Below are positions 25,623 through 34,466 of a stretch of 64,000 nt of DNA, in pieces. Position 1 is the first letter of the stretch. The number at the start of each line of letters is the position of its first letter. The DNA is taken from the NCBI RefSeq assembly GCF_023845585.1, contig NZ_JAMQHS010000001.1, positions 450,424 to 514,423 on the forward strand. Direction: 5' to 3'. The notes below the pieces were generated by a model, which saw nothing but the letters and a program-made list of their open reading frames with translations, did no database searches and was not told where the DNA came from. Origin of the DNA: Clostridium sp. CMCC3677. GTDB taxonomy: Bacteria; Bacillota; Clostridia; Clostridiales; Clostridiaceae. A program made the translations under genes and the position numbers.

Positions 25623-26298
25623 TGTTATAAAAGAAAAAAATAAGAGAGAAATTGTTTTATTAAAAGGATTTCCATGTATTTGGGGAAAATGTACATTTTG
25701 TGATTATATAGATGATAACTCAACAAAAGAGGAAGAAATAAATAAATTGGATTTTGAAGTTCTTGATAATGTAAATGGTGTTTATAAGACTTTAGAAGTA
25801 ATAAATTCTGGGAGCTGTTTTGAATTACCAAAAGAAACATTAAATAAGATAAAAGAAGTAATAGATAAGAACGGTATAAAAAAAATATTTTTAGAAAGTC
25901 ATTGGTGTTATAAAAATAAACTACAAGAAATGAGAGATTTTTTTGGAATAGAAATAGTTTTTAAAATTGGAGTTGAGAGTTTCGATAATGATTTTAGAAA
26001 CAAATTCTTAAATAAAAATGCTAACTTTAAAACATATGAAGAAGTAAAAGAGCATTTTCAATCAGTTTGTCTTTTGGTTGGGATAAAAGGACAAACTAAA
26101 GAAATGATAAAAAGAGATATAGATATAGTATTACATCATTTTGACTATGGAACAGTAAATATATTTACTGAAAATACTACTGAAATAAAAAGGGATGAAG
26201 AATTAATAAAGTGGTTTGAAAAAGAATATCAATTCTTAAGAGATGTTGAAAAAATAGAAATATTATTTGAAAATACTGATTTTGGTGTTGGAGATTAA
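25600..26298 (+). CDS. queL: Radical SAM queuine lyase QueL
   Basis: QueL converts queuine into preQ1 so that a bacterial-type Tgt can use it. The 232-residue protein has a short radical SAM fold. The cluster-binding cysteines read C-x4-C-x2-C (Cys23, Cys28, Cys31 in CIWGKCTFC) rather than canonical C-x3-C-x2-C. FLESHWCYKNKL, GVESFDNDFRNKFL and LLVGIKGQTKEM follow. It overlaps the transporter gene by 23 bp and is the last gene of the riboswitch-controlled operon. The name rests on context and on resemblance to the C. difficile locus. Confidence 0.82.
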   Translation: MKLMDRYNVIKEKNKREIVLLKGFPCIWGKCTFCDYIDDNSTKEEEINKLDFEVLDNVNGVYKTLEVINSGSCFELPKETLNKIKEVIDKNGIKKIFLESHWCYKNKLQEMRDFFGIEIVFKIGVESFDNDFRNKFLNKNANFKTYEEVKEHFQSVCLLVGIKGQTKEMIKRDIDIVLHHFDYGTVNIFTENTTEIKRDEELIKWFEKEYQFLRDVEKIEILFENTDFGVGD

Positions 26299-26303
26299 AA
26301 GTA

Positions 26304-26340
26304 TTAGCTAGTAAAAGTAGATTTTACTAGCTAATTTTTT
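26304..26340 (+). terminator. Terminator of the queuine-salvage operon
   Basis: A 13-bp perfect stem TTAGCTAGTAAAA/TTTTACTAGCTAA with a 5-nt loop is followed by six T residues. Confidence 0.92.
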
Positions 26341-26545
26341 ATGTATTTATCTTATAGAATTTTAAATTAGTGGGTTAGTAAAATTATACAAAAAAGAAGC
26401 TCTTTAAGATATGTATATTGCATAATCCATTTTAATTAAGTTACACTCCATAATAAAGAGAAGAATTTTCATTTAACTATTATAAGACAATAAATAGCCC
26501 TTATTTTAAGAAAAAGTAACTTTTGGAAAGGAGCTTCCTTGACAA

Positions 26546-26667
26546 TTGACAGAGGAAAATATAAATGCTACGCTTTTAAAAGTTAGACTAGTCTTACATT
26601 TTTGTATAGCACGGGCATAGGTGTTATTCAGGTTAAAAATAAGATGTTTATAAGGGAGAGATATAAA
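26546..26667 (+). promoter_or_regulatory. Promoter and structured leader of siderophore-receptor gene 1
   Basis: The -35 TTGACA (26546-26551) lies 17 bp from a weak -10 TACGCT (26569-26574). Downstream are the palindrome AGACTAGTCT (26585-26594) and a hairpin ATAGCAC/GTGTTAT (26606-26627). The same parts at the same spacing precede receptor gene 2 at 28780, with compensating changes in the hairpin. The weak -10 fits activation by the AraC regulator encoded between the two. The stretch 26341-26545 is alignable with 28640-28779 but has no gene. Confidence 0.65.
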
Positions 26668-27561
26668 ATGAAAAAATTATTGTCATTATTTTGTACAATA
26701 TTTATGACTACTTTAATTTTAGTTGGTTGTTCTTCAGCTAAGGATACTACTAAAAAAGAAGAAGCTGTTCGTACTGTAAGTACTGTAAGAGGTGATGTTA
26801 ATGTTCCTGCTAATCCTAAAAGAGTTATTGCTACTTATGGAATGGGTGATGTTTTGGCTTTAGGAGTTAAACCAGTAGCTACATATGATGCAAAAGGTAG
26901 TGCTTATGAAAAAGAGGTAGAGGGTTTACCTGTATGGGAAAAGTTTGAACCAGAAGAGATAATGAAATATGATCCAGACCTTATTCTTGTTGTAAGCGAA
27001 GAAAAGATTGATGAATTTTCTAAGATTGCTCCTACAGTTTATATTCCTTTTACTACTCTTAATATGGAGGAGAGAATAGCCTTTTTAGGGGAGGTTTTAA
27101 ATAAAAAGGAAGAGGCAGAAAAGGCACAGTCTGATTTTAAAGAAAAGATAAATAATGCAAAGAAAGAATTGGATTCTAAAAAAATTATGGATAAGAAATT
27201 CAGTATTTTTGAAAGCAACCAAAATGGAGGAGTTTGGGTGTATGGTGATAAATGGGGCCGTGGAGGCGACCTAATTTATAGTCAATTAGGATTCAAAGCA
27301 CCAGATGTTATACAGAATGAAGTTATTGGTAAAGATCAGCATCGAGAGATTTCTCTTGAAACAATTAAGGATTATGCTGGAGATTACATAATATTTAGTG
27401 GAGAGATTGGGAAACTAGCGAACAATCCAGTTTGGCAGTCAATTCCGGCAGTTAAAGAAGGACATGTTATACCAATTGATTTTACATTATTTTATGATAT
27501 AGATATTTACTCATCTAATGTACAGTTAGATTATATTATGAATAAATTACTAGAAAGTTAG
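26668..27561 (+). CDS. Iron-siderophore ABC transporter substrate-binding lipoprotein (copy 1)
   Basis: From the ATG at 26668 (after AAGGGAGAG) the 297-residue protein has a lipoprotein signal MKKLLSLFCTIFMTTLILVGC with the lipidated Cys21. A class III binding protein fold follows, beginning RTVSTVRGDVNVPANPKRVIATYGMGDVLALG. It ends with a domain containing QLGFKAPD and IPAVKEGHVIPID. Earlier in-frame ATGs (26602) would put a non-signal tail before the signal peptide and are rejected. It is monocistronic with its own terminator and is a paralogue of the 28900 gene. Confidence 0.9.
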   Translation: MKKLLSLFCTIFMTTLILVGCSSAKDTTKKEEAVRTVSTVRGDVNVPANPKRVIATYGMGDVLALGVKPVATYDAKGSAYEKEVEGLPVWEKFEPEEIMKYDPDLILVVSEEKIDEFSKIAPTVYIPFTTLNMEERIAFLGEVLNKKEEAEKAQSDFKEKINNAKKELDSKKIMDKKFSIFESNQNGGVWVYGDKWGRGGDLIYSQLGFKAPDVIQNEVIGKDQHREISLETIKDYAGDYIIFSGEIGKLANNPVWQSIPAVKEGHVIPIDFTLFYDIDIYSSNVQLDYIMNKLLES

Positions 27562-27570
27562 TAAGAAAGA

Positions 27571-27610
27571 TTAAGATACTTATGTGATATAAGTATCTTA
27601 AATTTTTTTA
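27571..27610. terminator. Bidirectional terminator between receptor 1 and the AraC gene
   Basis: A 13-bp perfect stem TTAAGATACTTAT/ATAAGTATCTTAA has T and A tracts on opposite flanks. The AraC stop codon lies within its right edge. Confidence 0.88.
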
Positions 27611-28576
27611 TAAATTAAAAGATTTTCTAAAATAACTAGGAGTAATTCCATGTACATCTTTAAAGGCAGCAGCAAATTTTGCTGGATTTTTATAGCCGCA
27701 TAGTTCAGATATGTTACGAATACTTAGATGGTCAGCAGATAAAAGCTGCATGGCTCTTTTCATGGTTTCTATGCGAATATATTTATAAAGGGGAATTCCA
27801 TAGTGGTTTTTAAAAGATTCACGAAGCTTGCTTTCGCTCATTTCAGCTATTCTGCATAGTTCAATTATAGCTGGAGGGTTCAAAATATCCTCATCAATTT
27901 TAGTTTTCACTTCATAAATCTTTTGCTCATTTTCCCAAGTAACATAGTGACGGCGGCTGCTTCTTATTTTAGGTATATCAGGGAAATTTCTAGTGATTGC
28001 AGATAATAGATGCAAAGTCATACCCTCAAAAGCAAGTAAAGGCATGTCTGTATTTCGTACAGCCCATCTAATTTGTTCCAAAATAAGCATTATATCAGGG
28101 GTATTGTAATGTTGTGTTTTCCAAAGCTTCGCATCCTCAACACTGATTTTAGGTGCATTGGTGCGATCTTTGAGAAAAGGTTTTATAAAGCCATCAAAAA
28201 TTAAAACACTGGTAAAACAATAGTGTACGTCTTTAGAGAAAGTAAAGGTAAATTGTTTTTGAGGATTAATAATTAGATGAGTGATAGGGGATAAAGCTTG
28301 CTTCTTCTTTCCTTGCTGTGAATAGACTATTTCTCCGCAGTCAATACAAAAAAGCAGCATAAAAGGATCACTAGAATTTATTGTATGTACTATCTGTTCA
28401 CTTGGAGTAAGCCAAGCACTTGAAACAAATAATCCTTTAGCAGGGTTTATTTCTGCAATCCATCCATTTGACCAATGATGTGGAAAATCATAAATTTGCC
28501 CTTTGCCATAGGGTCTTTTAGTAAGATTATATTTATCCGCTAAAGCTTTCCAAGAAGAATCTTTATATTCATACAT
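27608..28576 (-). CDS. AraC family regulator of siderophore uptake
   Basis: The 322-residue protein has a long N-terminal sensing region and a C-terminal AraC/XylS DNA-binding domain of two helix-turn-helices: MSESKLRESFKNHYGIPLYKYI, then LSIRNISELCGYKNPAKFAAAFKDVHGITPSYFRK. It resembles siderophore-sensing regulators such as YbtA, PchR and Btr. It lies between the two receptor genes and faces against receptor 1. Its promoter has a Fur box. It likely activates both receptor leaders when ferric siderophore is present (inference). Confidence 0.88.
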   Translation of the reverse strand: MYEYKDSSWKALADKYNLTKRPYGKGQIYDFPHHWSNGWIAEINPAKGLFVSSAWLTPSEQIVHTINSSDPFMLLFCIDCGEIVYSQQGKKKQALSPITHLIINPQKQFTFTFSKDVHYCFTSVLIFDGFIKPFLKDRTNAPKISVEDAKLWKTQHYNTPDIMLILEQIRWAVRNTDMPLLAFEGMTLHLLSAITRNFPDIPKIRSSRRHYVTWENEQKIYEVKTKIDEDILNPPAIIELCRIAEMSESKLRESFKNHYGIPLYKYIRIETMKRAMQLLSADHLSIRNISELCGYKNPAKFAAAFKDVHGITPSYFRKSFNL

Positions 28577-28618
28577 AAAACTTTCACACCTCTCTTTTCT
28601 TTGATTTAAAGTAAGAAA

Positions 28619-28648
28619 ATTATATCATTATTTGAGAATGATTTTCAA
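28619..28648 (-). promoter_or_regulatory. Fur-box promoter of the AraC regulator gene
   Basis: On the minus strand, -35 TTGAAA (28643-28648) and -10 TATAAT (28619-28624) are 18 bp apart. The 7-1-7 palindrome TGAGAATGATTTTCA (28633-28647, 6 of 7 pairs) overlaps the -35, so Fur would repress the regulator in iron excess. Confidence 0.78.
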
Positions 28649-28779
28649 TATAAATATAATCCGTTTTATTTAAATTGCAATCCATAACGAAGAGAACTAT
28701 TTTCATTTAACTCTTATAAAACAATAAATTACCATCATTTTAATAGAAAATGACTTCTGAAAATGAGCTTCTTAAGCGA

Positions 28780-28899
28780 TTGACAGGAGAAGTTATAAAT
28801 GCTACGATTTTTAAAGTTAGACTAGTCTTACATTCGTATATAACGCAGGTGCCGGCGTTATCAGATTAATATAAGATATTTATAAAGGAGAGATATAAA
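28780..28899 (+). promoter_or_regulatory. Promoter and structured leader of the siderophore operon (receptor 2)
   Basis: TTGACA (28780-28785), a 17-bp spacer, TACGAT (28803-28808), palindrome AGACTAGTCT (28819-28828) and hairpin ATAACGC/GCGTTAT (28840-28861) repeat the leader of receptor gene 1. The hairpin arms differ between the copies but keep pairing (ATAGCAC/GTGTTAT in copy 1). Confidence 0.68.
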
Positions 28900-29829
28900 A
28901 TGAAAAAATTATTGTCATTATTTTGTGCAATATTTATGACTACAGCAATTTTATATGGTTGCTCTTCATCTAAAAATGCAGAGAAAAAAGAATCAACTGT
29001 TCGTACTGTAACTACTGTAAAAGGAGATATTACAGTTCCTGCTAAACCTGAGCGTGTGGTTGCAAACTGGTATGTTGGAGATGTTATTACTTTAGGGTTA
29101 AATCTAGTTGGATATAATGCTTGGGAACAAGAAACTATGCCTTTTTATAATAAACTTAAGGCTACAACAAAAATAGAAAAGTGGGAAGCAGAAGAAGTTA
29201 TGGCTTTAGAACCAGATCTTATCATTACATATGATGAGGCAGACTTTGATAAATTCAGCAAAATAGCTCCAGTTCTTGTTATTCCAGAATCTCAAAGTTC
29301 TATTGATAGAATAAAGTTCATTGGAGAAGCTACAGGACGTACTACTGAAGCAAAAGAAGCTGTTGAGAAATTTGAAGAAAAACTTGATGTTGCGAAGAAA
29401 ACTCTTAAAGGAGATGCGTTTACAGGAAAAACTTTCAGCATTATGGAAGATTGGGGTCCTTCTGGAGAATGGAGTGGTATATATTATGAGACAGGCTCTA
29501 GAGGTGGTACTTTAGTATATGACTATCTTGGCCTTAAATATCCAGCCAAGCTTAAAGAACTTATAGAGAAATCCGGAAAAGGCCGTGGATCTATAAGTTA
29601 TGAAGTGGCTCATGAGTATTTTGGAGACTATATATTGTGGTTCAAACAAGAAGGTAAAGAATCTGAATATGCAAAAACAGATATTTGGAAGAGCATTCCT
29701 GCGGTTGCAGCAGGCAGAGTTGTAGAAATACCAGGGAATTACTTAGGTCTTTTCTATTATTCTGATATTACAAGTCTTACTGAACAACTTGACTATATGA
29801 TTAATGCAATAAATCCATTAGCTAAATAA
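28900..29829 (+). CDS. Iron-siderophore ABC transporter substrate-binding lipoprotein (copy 2)
   Basis: The 309-residue protein has the lipoprotein signal MKKLLSLFCAIFMTTAILYGC (Cys21), almost the same as copy 1. A diverged binding domain follows (RTVTTVKGDITVPAKPERVVANWYVGDVITLG, with GRGSISYEVAHEYFGDYILW near the C terminus). The signal region and leader are much more similar to copy 1 than the ligand domain is, suggesting duplication with change of specificity. Two permease genes and an ATPase gene follow in the same operon, so this copy is the main receptor. Confidence 0.92.
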   Translation: MKKLLSLFCAIFMTTAILYGCSSSKNAEKKESTVRTVTTVKGDITVPAKPERVVANWYVGDVITLGLNLVGYNAWEQETMPFYNKLKATTKIEKWEAEEVMALEPDLIITYDEADFDKFSKIAPVLVIPESQSSIDRIKFIGEATGRTTEAKEAVEKFEEKLDVAKKTLKGDAFTGKTFSIMEDWGPSGEWSGIYYETGSRGGTLVYDYLGLKYPAKLKELIEKSGKGRGSISYEVAHEYFGDYILWFKQEGKESEYAKTDIWKSIPAVAAGRVVEIPGNYLGLFYYSDITSLTEQLDYMINAINPLAK

Positions 29830-29854
29830 TTTTAATTAAGAAAGGAAAATAAAT

Positions 29855-30883
29855 ATGCAAAAGACCTATAATAAAAAGCGACAATTAGGAGCTTTGAATT
29901 TTACAATCTATATGATTGCAGGGGTGGTTTTGTTGGTGATTATGTCAGCGGCGTCAATTTCTTTTGGCGCTGCCGATATGAATTTGTCTACAGCTTGGGG
30001 AGCCATTTTTAATTTTGACTCTTCTTTAACTGAACACCAGATTATTCAAACTCTAAGACTTCCTCGTATAGTAGCTAATATAATTGTTGGGTCAAGCCTT
30101 GCCATATGTGGTGCTATAATGCAGGGAACTACAAGAAACCCTCTTGCTGATTCTGGGCTTATGGGTATAAGTAGCGGTGCTACTTTTGCTATAGCTTTTT
30201 GTATGGCATTTTTACCTGGTGGAAGTTATGGACAGATGATGCTTTTTGCCTGCATTGGTGCAGCTGTTACTACAAGTATGACTTATTTTATTGCATCTAT
30301 CGGTAGAGGAGGGATGAAACCACAGAGACTTGTCTTAGCAGGTATTTCTATATCAATGTTATTTGGTGCTTTTAGCCAATATCTTTCTATTAAATATAGA
30401 CTCGGATATGCTTTAGCTTATTGGACTGCTGGAGGAACAGCAGGTGCTAAATGGAGTGAACTTGCTATAGTTTTCCCATTCTTTATTGTAGGTATTATTG
30501 TAGCCCTTGTTATATCGCCTTCAATTACGGTTTTAAATCTTGGAGATGATGCAGCTATAGGTCTTGGACTTAATACTAAGAAGGTTAAAGGGATTTCTAC
30601 TGTAGTTGTTTTAATACTTACAGGACTTTCTGTAATTGTTGTTGGACCTGTTGGCTTTATAGGATTAATAGTACCTCATATTGTCCGCTACCTTATAGGG
30701 GTAGATTATAGATACATTGTTCCAGCTTCGGGATTATATGGAGCTTTGATTACTGTGGTAGCAGATTTAGTTGGAAGGCTTATTAATAAGCCTTATGAAA
30801 CTCCAATTGGAATTATTTTTGCTGTAATAGGTGTTCCATATTTTCTTTATCTTACAAGGATGCAAAGGAGGGAATTTGAATGA
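29855..30883 (+). CDS. FecCD-type iron-siderophore permease, subunit 1
   Basis: The 342-residue membrane protein of the BtuC/FecCD family has about ten helices. It shows the typical LRLPRIVANIIVGSSLAICGAIMQ and NPLADSGLMGISSGA regions and the ATPase-contact loop GLGLNTKKVKGIS. The C-terminal GPVGFIGLIVPHIVRYLIG is also diagnostic. An AAGGAAA site precedes the ATG 25 bp after receptor 2. Its stop overlaps the next permease gene by 4 bp. Confidence 0.95.
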   Translation: MQKTYNKKRQLGALNFTIYMIAGVVLLVIMSAASISFGAADMNLSTAWGAIFNFDSSLTEHQIIQTLRLPRIVANIIVGSSLAICGAIMQGTTRNPLADSGLMGISSGATFAIAFCMAFLPGGSYGQMMLFACIGAAVTTSMTYFIASIGRGGMKPQRLVLAGISISMLFGAFSQYLSIKYRLGYALAYWTAGGTAGAKWSELAIVFPFFIVGIIVALVISPSITVLNLGDDAAIGLGLNTKKVKGISTVVVLILTGLSVIVVGPVGFIGLIVPHIVRYLIGVDYRYIVPASGLYGALITVVADLVGRLINKPYETPIGIIFAVIGVPYFLYLTRMQRREFE

Positions 30884-31893
30884 AGAAAAAGGGTTATTCA
30901 GTTTCACGTGGTATAACTATTATTTTGGTACTTACCATTGCTATGTTAGTTGTGGCAGTAATAAGTGTGAATTCAGGTAAAATGAATCTCTCTCCTTCGG
31001 AAGTTTTTAATGTTCTTCTTGGGAAAGGCACAGCTAAACAAAATCTTATAGTATATGATTTTCGTCTTCCTCGTATTGTATTAACTATGCTTGTAGGTAT
31101 TGGTATGGGAACAGCTGGATGTGTAATGCAGAGTTTACTTCGCAATGATATGGCTAGTCCTGGAACTTTGGGAATAAGTTCTGGGTCAGGGTTATTTGTA
31201 TTATTGTTTATAGTTATTTTTAAGGTAGATAGTGTACCTTCGGCTATTGCTCTCCCACTTCTAGCTTTTGTAGGTGGAATGACAGCAGCAGTGCTTATAT
31301 TTTTACTTTCCTATAGAAGAGGAAAAAATATATCACCTACAGGATTAATTTTGACAGGGGTAGCTGTTGGAAGTGGATATAGTGCTGTTACTATGATGCT
31401 TACTTTAAAGCTAGATGAAAATCAGATGGATTTTGTTCAAAGATGGAGTGCAGGAAGTCTTTGGGGAGACAATTGGACGTATATTTCTATTCTTGCACCT
31501 TGGGTATTGATTCTGTTTTTATATGTATTTTATAAATCTCGTATTTTGAATACTTTAAACCTTGGTAATCAAACTGCAACAGGCTTAGGAGTAGCAGTAA
31601 AGAGTGAATTCATAGGTCTAGCTGTAGCAGCTGTTGCTTTATCATCAGGTAGTGTAGCCTTAGGTGGAAACTTCTTTTTTGTTGGAATGATTTCACCACA
31701 TATGGCAAGGAAGTTTGTAGGCTCAAATCATAAACTATTGATTCCTACGGCATCTTTAGTAGGATCAATAATTATTCTATTATCAGACACTATTACTAGA
31801 ACTATAAGTCTTGGAACCGATGTTCCTACAGGAATTGTTATTACTGTATTAAGTACACCTTACTTCTTATACCTATTAGTAAAGTCAAATTAA
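30880..31893 (+). CDS. FecCD-type iron-siderophore permease, subunit 2
   Basis: The 337-residue BtuC/FecCD family protein has RLPRIVLTMLVGIGMGTAGCVMQ, NDMASPGTLGISSGSG and a FFVGMISPHMARKFVG motif near the C terminus. Its start overlaps the first permease by ATGA, and the two would form the heterodimeric membrane channel. The ATPase gene starts 10 bp downstream after AAGGAGG. Confidence 0.95.
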   Translation: MKKKGYSVSRGITIILVLTIAMLVVAVISVNSGKMNLSPSEVFNVLLGKGTAKQNLIVYDFRLPRIVLTMLVGIGMGTAGCVMQSLLRNDMASPGTLGISSGSGLFVLLFIVIFKVDSVPSAIALPLLAFVGGMTAAVLIFLLSYRRGKNISPTGLILTGVAVGSGYSAVTMMLTLKLDENQMDFVQRWSAGSLWGDNWTYISILAPWVLILFLYVFYKSRILNTLNLGNQTATGLGVAVKSEFIGLAVAAVALSSGSVALGGNFFFVGMISPHMARKFVGSNHKLLIPTASLVGSIIILLSDTITRTISLGTDVPTGIVITVLSTPYFLYLLVKSN

Positions 31894-31903
31894 GGAGGTT
31901 TGT

Positions 31904-32734
31904 ATGAAAAGTATTGAAACTAAAAATTTAGATATAGCTTATGAGGATACTCTTATTGTAAAAGAATTAAATATGCAGATACCAAAGGGAAAGATAACTT
32001 CTATTATAGGAGCAAATGGCTGCGGTAAATCAACTATCTTGAAAGCTGTTGGACGTATATTAAAGCCTAAGAAGGGTATAGTACATCTAAGTGGACAAGA
32101 TATAAGTAAATTACCTACAAAAGAAATAGCTAAAAAGATGGCCATACTTCCTCAAACTCCTAATGCACCAAGTGGACTTACTGTAAGTGAGTTAGTTGCA
32201 TATGGACGTTTCCCTCATCAAAAAGGTTTTGGAAATCTCACGGAGGAAGATAAAAAAATTGTTAAATGGGCTTTAGCTGCAACTAAGTTAAGTGAATTTG
32301 AGAGAAGAGAAGTTGATACTTTATCAGGAGGGCAAAGACAGAGAGTTTGGATTGCTATGGCTCTAGCACAGCAAACTGATTTAATTTTATTAGATGAACC
32401 TACTACTTATCTTGACCTTGCTCACCAATTAGAGGTTTTAAAGCTTTTATATGAGCTTAACCGTAATCAAAAGTGTACTATTGTTATGGTACTTCATGAT
32501 TTAAATCTTGCTGCAAGATTTTCTGACTATATTATTGCTATTCAAAAAGGAGCCATCATAAAACATGGAACTCCTGAAGAAGTTATGACTCCAGAGGTTC
32601 TTAGAAAAACCTTCAATATTAATGCTGATGTTGTTATTGAGCCTAAGAGCAATCGTCCAGTATGCATTACCTATGATATTATAGATGAAAATGAGGATGT
32701 GCAATTGAAGGAAAAGGAGGCGGTAGGTATATGA
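31904..32734 (+). CDS. Iron-siderophore ABC transporter ATPase (FecE/FepC type)
   Basis: The 276-residue nucleotide-binding subunit drives import through the FecCD pair. Walker A GANGCGKST lies near residues 37-45, then the Q-loop LPQTPNAP, signature LSGGQRQR, Walker B LILLDEPT and the H-loop VMVLHDLN. The last 30 residues form an acidic tail. AGGAGG precedes the start. It overlaps the exporter-type ABC gene by 4 bp, tying both to one operon. Confidence 0.95.
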   Translation: MKSIETKNLDIAYEDTLIVKELNMQIPKGKITSIIGANGCGKSTILKAVGRILKPKKGIVHLSGQDISKLPTKEIAKKMAILPQTPNAPSGLTVSELVAYGRFPHQKGFGNLTEEDKKIVKWALAATKLSEFERREVDTLSGGQRQRVWIAMALAQQTDLILLDEPTTYLDLAHQLEVLKLLYELNRNQKCTIVMVLHDLNLAARFSDYIIAIQKGAIIKHGTPEEVMTPEVLRKTFNINADVVIEPKSNRPVCITYDIIDENEDVQLKEKEAVGI

Positions 32735-34455
32735 GGACCACTTTACGTATTTTTATAGGAGCCAGAAGATATTGGATTTATTTAATATTAGCATTAATAG
32801 CTGTTATTATTTCTACTATAGCAGGATTTTATAATCCCTGGGCCTTAAGAGAGCTTACAAGTATAGCAACAGAAGGAAGCTCTGATTTTGGAGCTCAATC
32901 TTTACGAATAGGATTGATGCTTTTAGTTGCAACTATACTTCAATCAGCTGGAAGCTCTATTTCAGGATATTTAAACCATCATGCAGCTTTGCATTATGTT
33001 GCAGATATGAGAACAGAACTTTACTCTAAGCTTCAACATATGGGGCTTAAGTATTTTAATAAAAGTCGTACAGGAGATTTAACTAGCAGAGTTATTAATG
33101 ATGTTATGGAGGTAGAGATTCTTTTAGCTCACGTAATTCCTGATTTTGTTGTTAATATATTGACTTTCGTAGGTGTAGGGATATTATTATTTTCTATTAA
33201 TGTAAAGTTAGCTTTTATAAGTCTTGTTGCTATTCCTTTTCTTATTATAATTACTCTTTGGCAGAGTAAGTATCTTTCTCCTATATGGAAGCAGAATTCT
33301 ATGGTTAGAGGAGAACTTTCTGGTACTGTGCAAGATAATTTTTCTGGAATTAAAGAAATACAGATATTCAATCAACAGGAAAGAGAAGAAAAAAGGATTA
33401 AGAACCTTTCTATGAAACATAGTAAGACATACTTAAGGGCAAGCTTCTTTTTTGAAACCACTTTTCCACTTCTTACATTTTTCACGGCTCTAGGTTCTGT
33501 TATAGTTATAATATTTGGCGGATTTATGGTTTCAAGAGGAGAAGTTAATATTGGGGATATTGTAGGATTTTCTATGTATCTTGGTATGTTTTATGGACCT
33601 ATAAAGAGTTTTTCAAGGCTTATGGAAATGTCAGGTAACGCAGTTGCAGGATGTAGGCGTGTCTTTGAGGTTATGGATGAAGTTACAGATGTTAAAGAAA
33701 AAGTTAATGCAAAGAAAATACCTAGGGTTAAAGGAGAAGTTGAGTTTAAGGGAATTTCTTTCTCCTACAATGATGAGATAAACGTTTTGAAAAATATAAA
33801 TTTAAAAGTAAATCCGGGAGAAACTGTAGCTTTCGTTGGGGCAACTGGAGTTGGTAAAACCACAATAGCTAGCCTTTTAAATCGCTTTTATGATCCTCAG
33901 AATGGAAGCATTTTAATCGATGGAATAGATATTAAAGATGTAACTTTAAAGAGTCTTAGGGACAATATAAGCATGGTTTTGCAGGACACCTTTTTATTTA
34001 ACGGAACAATTTATGAAAATATTGTTTATGGCTGGAAAGAAGCTACTAGGGAGCAGGTTCTTGAGGCTTCAAAAGCAGCTAATGCTCATGATTTTATTGA
34101 GAATTTAGAAAATGGTTATGATACCATAATAGGTGAGCGTGGAGTACGTCTTTCTGGAGGACAGAAACAGAGAATTTCCATAGCTAGAGCAATTCTTAGA
34201 AATTCACCTATTCTTATTTTAGATGAAGCAACGTCAGCTCTTGATACAAAAACAGAGAAAGAAATTCAAGCTGCATTAGATGAAATTTCAAAAGATCGAA
34301 CAACTATAGTAATTGCTCATAGATTATCAACTATCCTTAATGCAGATAAAATTGTAGTTTTAGAAGGAACAGGCATTAAAGAAACGGGAACCCATGATGA
34401 ACTGATTCGTTCTGGAGGAACTTATGCTATGCTCTATAGAAGTCAGGTATCTTAA
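32731..34455 (+). CDS. ABC exporter-type half transporter (permease-ATPase fusion) in the siderophore operon
   Basis: The 574-residue protein has an N-terminal six-helix ABC type-IV membrane domain (to about residue 310). A nucleotide-binding domain follows, with Walker A GATGVGKTT, signature LSGGQKQR, Walker B ILILDEATSALD and H-loop IVIAHRLST. It would act as a homodimer. In YbtPQ and IrtAB, exporter-fold proteins import or reduce ferric siderophores, and others export siderophores; here only one half gene exists and no biosynthesis genes are visible. A role linked to the adjacent importer is likely, direction unknown. Confidence 0.88.
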   Translation: MRTTLRIFIGARRYWIYLILALIAVIISTIAGFYNPWALRELTSIATEGSSDFGAQSLRIGLMLLVATILQSAGSSISGYLNHHAALHYVADMRTELYSKLQHMGLKYFNKSRTGDLTSRVINDVMEVEILLAHVIPDFVVNILTFVGVGILLFSINVKLAFISLVAIPFLIIITLWQSKYLSPIWKQNSMVRGELSGTVQDNFSGIKEIQIFNQQEREEKRIKNLSMKHSKTYLRASFFFETTFPLLTFFTALGSVIVIIFGGFMVSRGEVNIGDIVGFSMYLGMFYGPIKSFSRLMEMSGNAVAGCRRVFEVMDEVTDVKEKVNAKKIPRVKGEVEFKGISFSYNDEINVLKNINLKVNPGETVAFVGATGVGKTTIASLLNRFYDPQNGSILIDGIDIKDVTLKSLRDNISMVLQDTFLFNGTIYENIVYGWKEATREQVLEASKAANAHDFIENLENGYDTIIGERGVRLSGGQKQRISIARAILRNSPILILDEATSALDTKTEKEIQAALDEISKDRTTIVIAHRLSTILNADKIVVLEGTGIKETGTHDELIRSGGTYAMLYRSQVS

Positions 34456-34466
34456 AGGTAAAAAAA

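Noticed and set aside
28738..28785. Possible Fur box in the leaders of the two siderophore receptor genes
   Set aside because: I looked for a 7-1-7 palindrome in both leaders and found none; the shared elements fit AraC control instead.
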